Positions 21,932-26,936 of a stretch of 26,936 nt of DNA are shown here, in pieces. The notes under the pieces are model-generated. The model saw nothing but the letters and a program-made list of their open reading frames with translations. It had not been told where the DNA came from and made no database searches. The first letter of the stretch is position 1. Each line of letters starts with the position of its first letter. The position numbers were made by a program, and so were the translations under genes. Origin of the DNA: a virus; IMG/VR virus record IMGVR_UViG_3300042898_003706, positions 1 through 26,936 of that record; one strand, given 5' to 3'.

Positions 21932-23822
21932 AAAGAAAAACATAGTAATATGTAACTTTCCTAGATTTAGTGACGAGATTTGGATGCCATACCTATGGGC
22001 TAGTGCCAAGACATATTATGAATTATACGGTCTTCGTAAAGATGAATGGACCTGGGCTCCTTGCTACGCTGACGTTTATAGTTCAGACTATAAAGATAAA
22101 ATCAAAGAATCTCTACTAGAGGCACAACCAGATATATTTGCTATCAGCCTGTATGTTTGGAATTACACCCTAGCACATGAAATAGCCGCTTGGGTTAAAA
22201 CTACTTGGCCCGAATGCATAATCGTCAGTGGTGGCCCTCATCAATATTTCAAACATGATTTAAACTGGTTTAAAGAACATTGGTACTTAGATGCTAGTCT
22301 TCCGGGCGATTGTTATGGTGAATTATGTTTTAAAGAAATATTAGATAATTATGATACATCTATGGATTGGAATTCAGTCACTGACGCAAGATATCCTAGT
22401 TCAGGACGCAATATATTATCAAGCAAAATATCTATGTCACATGCTGATAAACGTCAATTCCAATATGATTGGAGTGCCTTGCATAGCCAGTTTGATCTTT
22501 TAAATGAATTTGTTATCTATCAACGCAAACAATTCCCTAAATCTATGTTGTTGTGCGTATTAGAGACTACCAGAGGTTGCCCATATGGTTGTACTTACTG
22601 TGATTGGGGCGGCGGTACCGCTACCACGGTCATAAAGAAAAGTATTGAAAATGTTAAACTAGATATAGATGCTGTAGCACAGTTTGATCTTACATTCTTA
22701 TATTTTGCTGATGCTAATTTTGGTATCTTTGGTGATCGCGATGTTGACATAGTCAAATACCTAGTTAAACGCAAGAAAGAAACAGGACAAATGTTTAAGA
22801 TTGGCTACGGTGGATTTGCTAAAACAGAAAATAGATTAAATTCCATCAGAGAAATATTAAAAGTAGATATTGATAACTCATTGAGTCTGACCAAAGAACT
22901 TAAACTAAGCCTACAAAGTCTCGACGAACAGGTATTAGAAAATATAGACAGGGTAAATGTAAACTTAGATAAACAGTTAGAAGTATTTGAACCTTTGGCC
23001 AGAGACAAGCAAATGCCCTTGTATGTAGAAATGATCATGGGCCTACCAGGAATTAGTTTAACAAAATACTATTATGAACTAGATAAACTAGGCGAGCATG
23101 ATCTCAGTGTGCAATGGTTTGAATGGATTTTATTGCCAGAAACTCCTGCTTATGCGTTGGCATATAGACAACAATATGGCATAGAAACAATAGTTAAGAA
23201 CAAAGGGTGGGCAGTTAAAGAAGAAGATTCAGACCGTGAAGTAGTAGTAGGCGGCACAGAGTTTAACAAAGATGATTATCTACAAATGTTGTTAAGCAAT
23301 AGTCTTTACCATTTATTTGTCCAAGGTGGATTTTATCAAAATAGCCTAGATTGGATACGCATCACCCACAGGATTGGGCACGGAGTGATAGTTCAAGATG
23401 TATATGAAAACTTTTTCTTAAAGTCAAAGTATAGCACGGGGGTAAAACAACGATGGGAACAAATAATTTCAGATCCTGATCTACACTGTGCTTTTCATGT
23501 TGATGGAGAAGAAATATATGGTGGTTGGTATTTTGTTGCCCAAGCATTTTTAAATTTAGAATTTACACAGGCACTAGTAGATTGGTTACAAAAAAGACAT
23601 AAAATTCCTAATAAATTTATCAAGCAAGATCGACAAGTGACTATAAACAAAGAAAATTTTAATAAAATTAAGTTACAGGGATTATCTATACTTGATTATA
23701 GAAAACATGGTGGATTCCGTGACAACAGTATACATTCATTGATTGGGTTATTTATAAATCACCACGACACGGGTAGGGTATTCCAAGGAAAACGTAGGTT
23801 ATTTGGATTAGTAACAATCTAA
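21912..23822 (+). CDS. cobalamin-binding-type radical SAM protein
   Basis: A 636-aa protein. Residues 1-200 form a B12-binding-like Rossmann domain (IVICNFPRFS, DIFAISLYVWNYTLAHEIA, CIIVSGGPH at 102-110, LPGDCYGE). The radical SAM motif is RGC(223)PYGC(227)TYC(230)DWGGG, followed by FADANFGIFGDRD, ELKLSLQSLDEQVLENIDR, and EMIMGLPGIS. A C-terminal region of about 200 residues is additional and unassigned. CDWGGG after the cluster motif is characteristic of a group of B12-dependent radical SAM enzymes. The DxHxxG cobalamin-ligand motif is not evident. Likely reactions are C- or P-methylation, or a rearrangement; the substrate is unknown. It starts at ATG 21912 inside the methyltransferase gene. 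Confidence 0.88.
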   Translation: MSSANPKKKNIVICNFPRFSDEIWMPYLWASAKTYYELYGLRKDEWTWAPCYADVYSSDYKDKIKESLLEAQPDIFAISLYVWNYTLAHEIAAWVKTTWPECIIVSGGPHQYFKHDLNWFKEHWYLDASLPGDCYGELCFKEILDNYDTSMDWNSVTDARYPSSGRNILSSKISMSHADKRQFQYDWSALHSQFDLLNEFVIYQRKQFPKSMLLCVLETTRGCPYGCTYCDWGGGTATTVIKKSIENVKLDIDAVAQFDLTFLYFADANFGIFGDRDVDIVKYLVKRKKETGQMFKIGYGGFAKTENRLNSIREILKVDIDNSLSLTKELKLSLQSLDEQVLENIDRVNVNLDKQLEVFEPLARDKQMPLYVEMIMGLPGISLTKYYYELDKLGEHDLSVQWFEWILLPETPAYALAYRQQYGIETIVKNKGWAVKEEDSDREVVVGGTEFNKDDYLQMLLSNSLYHLFVQGGFYQNSLDWIRITHRIGHGVIVQDVYENFFLKSKYSTGVKQRWEQIISDPDLHCAFHVDGEEIYGGWYFVAQAFLNLEFTQALVDWLQKRHKIPNKFIKQDRQVTINKENFNKIKLQGLSILDYRKHGGFRDNSIHSLIGLFINHHDTGRVFQGKRRLFGLVTI

Positions 23823-23853
23823 TGATATATACTGTATAACAGGCAAAACGACC

Positions 23854-24525
23854 ATGAAAATTTACTCTATATTGGCACATCCAAATCAAGGAAGTTTGAA
23901 TACAGAACTATTTGATTTAGCTAATAGACATTTTAAAAAAAATGGGCATAAAGTAAAAACGTTTGATTTATACCGATCCACAGACAAGTTGATTAATGCC
24001 GCAACAACATTAACACAATCTAACAAATCAATGGTTGATAGAAAACACATGTCAACTTATACCCATAATTATACCATGGTACAATATGAACCATTGGCAG
24101 ATTCGTTTGCTAAGGATGAAATAAAGAAACTTAAAGAAGCAGATCTGTTGTTTATACAAACACCAATTTTTGTTTGGTCTATGCCTGCAATGTTAAAACT
24201 CTACGTTGAAAATGTATTTTTATATAATGAATTGTTTGCATTGACTGATTCCTGGTCAGATAAGAATTTTAAAATTGATAAATTTATGACCGATAAGAAA
24301 ATTTTGTTTTCTATAACTACAGGTAGCAGTCAAGGGATGACAAAATCTGTATTAGGCAGCACAAATGCATTAACACAACCTATTAGGTCAATGTTTGAAT
24401 TTGTTGGCTATGAATGGTTAGATCCTTATATTACTTGGGGCACTACTAAATCGAGAGATATATGTGACGAATACTTGGTAAATTTTGATAATTATTTAAA
24501 GGAAGTAACATGGATTTTAAAGTAA
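23854..24525 (+). CDS. NAD(P)H:quinone oxidoreductase-like flavoprotein (flavodoxin-2 fold)
   Basis: A 223-aa protein with the flavodoxin-like fold of the NQO/MdaB family. [11 protein letters not shown] at residues 6-16 is the phosphate loop for FMN or [38 protein letters not shown] is the typical helix-strand-flavin contact region, and TTGSSQGMT is the second flavin loop. It would pass two electrons from NAD(P)H to a quinone or other acceptor. Next to radical SAM genes it might also help to reduce iron-sulfur clusters or cobalamin, but this is inference. It begins after a 31-base gap and overlaps the SAH hydrolase gene by 16 bases, so both are probably translated together. Confidence 0.88.
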   Translation: MKIYSILAHPNQGSLNTELFDLANRHFKKNGHKVKTFDLYRSTDKLINAATTLTQSNKSMVDRKHMSTYTHNYTMVQYEPLADSFAKDEIKKLKEADLLFIQTPIFVWSMPAMLKLYVENVFLYNELFALTDSWSDKNFKIDKFMTDKKILFSITTGSSQGMTKSVLGSTNALTQPIRSMFEFVGYEWLDPYITWGTTKSRDICDEYLVNFDNYLKEVTWILK

Positions 24526-25796
24526 AAGACATTGGTCTTGCCGTATGGGGACATAAGGAAATTGTTATTGCTGAAACAGAAATGCCAGGATTAATGGCCG
24601 TTAGAGAAGAATTTAAAGAACAACAACCACTTCGAGGTGCACGAATTGCTGGGTCATTGCATATGACTATCCAGACAGCAGTGCTAGTTGAAACACTAGT
24701 TGCCTTGGGTGCAGAGGTACGCTGGAGTTCATGTAACATATTTTCAACACAGGATCACGCCGCCGCCGCACTAGCTGATCTAGGTATTCCTGTATTTGCT
24801 TGGAAAGGCGAAACAGAAGAAGAATATTGGGATTGTATTGAACGCACACTGAGTGGTCCTAATGACTGGCGGCCAAATATGTTACTTGATGATGGGCATG
24901 ATTTAACTTATTATGTACATAAACATCACCCGGGACTATTAGAAGGCATCCGCGGTGTTACAGAAGAAACCACAACTGGTATCCATAAAATCAACGAAGC
25001 GATGGCCAAGGGTGAATTTAAGTTACGTGCTATCAACGTAAACGATTCAGTGACCAAAGCTAAATTTGATAACTTGTATGGTTGTCGTGAGTCGTTGGTA
25101 GACGGTATTAAACGTGCCACTGACGTTATGATCGCAGGTAAAGTAGCAGTGGTAGCAGGCTTTGGTGATGTGGGCAAAGGCTCGGCCGCCGCACTTCGCG
25201 CACTATCAGCACAGGTATGGGTGACTGAGATTGATCCAATCTGCGCACTACAAGCGGCCATGGAAGGCTATCGAGTTGTTACCATGGACTATGCCGCAGA
25301 CAAGGCAGACATCTTTGTAACAGCTACAGGTAACATTGATGTTATCACTCGTGAACACATGGTCAAGATGAAGCATAACAGTATCGTCTGTAACATTGGT
25401 CACTTTGACAGTGAGATCGACATCGCTGGAATCCGGGATTTAGTCTGGGATGAAATCAAACCTCAAGTTGATCATGTAACTTTACCAAACGGTAATAAGA
25501 TCATCATCTTGGCTAAAGGCAGATTAGTTAATCTAGGTTGTGCTACGGGACACCCTAGCTATGTTATGTCAAACAGTTTCACTAATCAAGTTCTAGCACA
25601 GATTGAAATGTTTAATAACACTGAAGATTATCAAATTGGACATTTATATCTATTACCAAAACATCTAGATGAGAAAGTAGCTCAATTGCATCTGGCTAAG
25701 ATTGGTGCAGAATTAACAGAGTTGACTACTAAACAAGCAGAATATATTAGCGTTGCAGTCAATGGCCCTTACAAGCCCGATACTTATAGGTACTAA
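24510..25796 (+). CDS. ahcY: S-adenosylhomocysteine hydrolase, full length
   Basis: A 428-aa protein with all family landmarks. [12 protein letters not shown] carries the substrate-site His at 51, followed by [22 protein letters not shown] with the Asp pair near 127-128, [19 protein letters not shown] with catalytic Lys, Asp and Asn, the NAD loop GFGDVGKG at 217-224, NIGHFDSEI, and the classical C-terminus KPDTYRY. It splits SAH into adenosine and homocysteine, relieving product inhibition of methyltransferases. The start ATG 24510 lies 4 bases after AAGGAAG. An intact copy in a phage fits the many SAM-consuming enzymes around it: SAH is made by the two methyltransferases and, if they are methylases, by the cobalamin-type radical SAM proteins. 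A one-base gap separates it from the second dioxygenase gene. Confidence 0.97.
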   Translation: MDFKVKDIGLAVWGHKEIVIAETEMPGLMAVREEFKEQQPLRGARIAGSLHMTIQTAVLVETLVALGAEVRWSSCNIFSTQDHAAAALADLGIPVFAWKGETEEEYWDCIERTLSGPNDWRPNMLLDDGHDLTYYVHKHHPGLLEGIRGVTEETTTGIHKINEAMAKGEFKLRAINVNDSVTKAKFDNLYGCRESLVDGIKRATDVMIAGKVAVVAGFGDVGKGSAAALRALSAQVWVTEIDPICALQAAMEGYRVVTMDYAADKADIFVTATGNIDVITREHMVKMKHNSIVCNIGHFDSEIDIAGIRDLVWDEIKPQVDHVTLPNGNKIIILAKGRLVNLGCATGHPSYVMSNSFTNQVLAQIEMFNNTEDYQIGHLYLLPKHLDEKVAQLHLAKIGAELTELTTKQAEYISVAVNGPYKPDTYRY

Positions 25797-25797
25797 C

Positions 25798-26898
25798 ATG
25801 AAAATAACAAAAATCCCAGGACTAGGAAGATTTGGTGTTATCATTGATGACATAGATCTCAATAATATCACCGACGGAGAGTGGGTAGAGATTGGTAAAC
25901 AACATTTACAAAATCTTGTGACTGTTTTTAGGCAAGCTAATATAACTAAAGAAAGGCAAATAGAACTTACTAATCTGTTAGGCGCTCAACGATTTGGATC
26001 AAAGAATTATTTTATTACCAAATATAAACGATCCTGGGAATATATCATTGCTATGACCTTAGAAGATTCCGATGAGATTGAAGCATTAGATCGAACAGTG
26101 ATACGTAGTTGCATTTCAGCACAAGAACACACCGATGTGGGTTACGATATTACTAGGGTCCAGGGCGGATATGACGAACACGGTAACCCATTAGGCATGT
26201 TTGCTGAAGGTGAACTGTTATGGCATAGTAATGAAAGTGGTACATTAACTTTTACTCCGGGTGTTAGTTTGTTGGCCGCTAAAAATGTAGTTGGTAGTGC
26301 TACAGGATTTTTAACCACCAGTGATTATTATGAAAACGTCAGCGAAAGTTTCCGCAGTGAATTAGATGAAATGATTATCCTACATAGATTTACTCCAGGC
26401 AAAATTAGTCCAGGACTAAACAAACGGCAAGACATTATCATGAATCTCAATATGTGTCCATATGATGACACAGAGATTCCTTTAATCATGACCAGTCCAG
26501 GTGGCATTAAAGGCCTACACTATTCTGTAAACACCGTATGGAGTATCAAAGGTCTTACTAAAAAAGAAAGCGACAAGGTTTTTAAGAAAATTAATAAAGA
26601 ATTATTTGTAGACAAATATATCTATGACCATTGGTATCAAAATGAGGGCGATTGGTTGCTCTTTGATAATAGTATTACACAACATCGTAGACTGGGTAAT
26701 ATTAAAGATCGTTTATGTTATCGTATCCAACACGATTATACTAATTTGCAAGACGGAGTATGGTATCCATACAGCCAAAAAGACATACAGCGACGTTACG
26801 AAAAAGAAATACGTAGATTTATTAAATCTACAGGCATCAAGGGATTTAAGTTGCCGCCAAAACGTCTAGTAGATTATATCCCATTCTTGGATAGATAA
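25798..26898 (+). CDS. TauD/TfdA-like Fe(II)/2-oxoglutarate dioxygenase, HSN variant, second copy
   Basis: A 366-aa paralogue of the minus-strand dioxygenase at 12132-13181; both begin MK(V/I)TKIPGLGRFGV. Motifs are WHSNESG with H143, N145 and E146, SFRSELDEMI, SPGG at 233-236, DNSITQH ending at H296, and R309 in YRIQHDY. As in its relative, the proximal HxD ligand motif is replaced by H-S-N followed by Glu. A segment of about 40 residues (100-140) and the basic C-terminal tail (ending VDYIPFLDR) differ from the first copy. It should use Fe(II), O2 and 2-oxoglutarate on a small molecule or lipid if the iron site is intact. I chose ATG 25798 because its start matches the paralogue; earlier in-frame starts lie inside ahcY. 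Confidence 0.9.
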   Translation: MKITKIPGLGRFGVIIDDIDLNNITDGEWVEIGKQHLQNLVTVFRQANITKERQIELTNLLGAQRFGSKNYFITKYKRSWEYIIAMTLEDSDEIEALDRTVIRSCISAQEHTDVGYDITRVQGGYDEHGNPLGMFAEGELLWHSNESGTLTFTPGVSLLAAKNVVGSATGFLTTSDYYENVSESFRSELDEMIILHRFTPGKISPGLNKRQDIIMNLNMCPYDDTEIPLIMTSPGGIKGLHYSVNTVWSIKGLTKKESDKVFKKINKELFVDKYIYDHWYQNEGDWLLFDNSITQHRRLGNIKDRLCYRIQHDYTNLQDGVWYPYSQKDIQRRYEKEIRRFIKSTGIKGFKLPPKRLVDYIPFLDR

Positions 26899-26936
26899 TG
26901 AATCTACGTTTAATTTCCATATTTGTTTTAGTATCA
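26898..26936 (+). CDS. start of a gene with hydrophobic N-terminus (cut by window end)
   Basis: ATG 26898 overlaps the TAA stop of the dioxygenase gene (TAATG), and the frame remains open to the window end. The 13 visible residues (MNLRLISIFVLVS) have a basic residue followed by a hydrophobic run, as in a signal peptide or a membrane anchor. Nothing more can be said about function. Confidence 0.45.
   Translation, partial: MNLRLISIFVLVS

Noticed and set aside
1-26936. CRISPR array, insertion sequence, transposase, integrase or attachment site
   Set aside because: No regularly spaced repeats, no transposase or integrase motifs and no target-site duplications were seen; the only long inverted repeat is the 19-bp pair next to tRNA-Ser.

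Overview
The window looks like part of the genome of a T4-like (tailed, myovirus-type) bacteriophage, most likely from an aquatic bacterium. Evidence: a UvsX recombinase, the C-terminal end of a probable gp32 single-stranded-DNA-binding protein, small proteins of T4-like marine phage type, T4-style late promoter motifs (TATAAATA), three tRNA genes, very tight gene packing with ATGA/TAATG overlaps, and AT-rich sequence. The exact host cannot be read from the window.

Region 1 (1-8946, + strand): the replication/recombination core (gp32 end, uvsX, an 81-aa and a 151-aa conserved phage protein) is interleaved with accessory enzymes: a sulfotransferase-like protein, an SDR-type oxidoreductase, four radical SAM enzymes (three with a cysteine-rich 'twitch' domain at the N-terminus, one whose SPASM-like C-terminal domain sits in a second overlapping frame), a class I methyltransferase and an HxGH nucleotidyltransferase.

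Region 2 (8949-13397): a 475-aa phage protein with a possible PD-(D/E)XK nuclease core, started from a late promoter, runs tail-to-tail with a four-gene minus-strand operon. That operon holds a TauD/TfdA-like dioxygenase, two paralogous proteins of unknown family and a 148-aa orphan. The divergent intergenic region at 13182-13397 carries promoters for both strands and a potentially structured leader.

Region 3 (13398-20719, + strand): a carbohydrate module. It holds a hexapeptide-repeat acyltransferase, a cobalamin-type radical SAM protein, a mannose-6-phosphate-isomerase-like cupin, a nucleotidyltransferase-kinase fusion, a KdsC-like HAD phosphatase, a GatZ/KbaZ-like aldolase and a probable glycosyltransferase, punctuated by tRNA-Ser(GCU), tRNA-Glu(UUC) and tRNA-Leu(UAG). 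A 122-nt element with a perfect 19-bp terminal inverted repeat fills the gap before tRNA-Ser and is a candidate new structured RNA.

Region 4 (20744-26936, + strand): a small phage protein, an acyl carrier protein, a short remnant resembling the start of ahcY, a methyltransferase, a second cobalamin-type radical SAM protein, a flavodoxin-fold oxidoreductase, a complete S-adenosylhomocysteine hydrolase, a second TauD-like dioxygenase and the start of a gene with a hydrophobic leader.

Taken together, the accessory genes look like a phage-encoded, SAM-intensive biosynthesis programme. Up to six radical SAM enzymes and two methyltransferases are combined with SAH recycling, sugar activation and transfer, a carrier protein and 2-oxoglutarate-type oxygenases. 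The product (modified glycan, lipid, protein or nucleic acid) cannot be deduced from the sequence. All function calls rest on reading motifs by eye; no database search was run.
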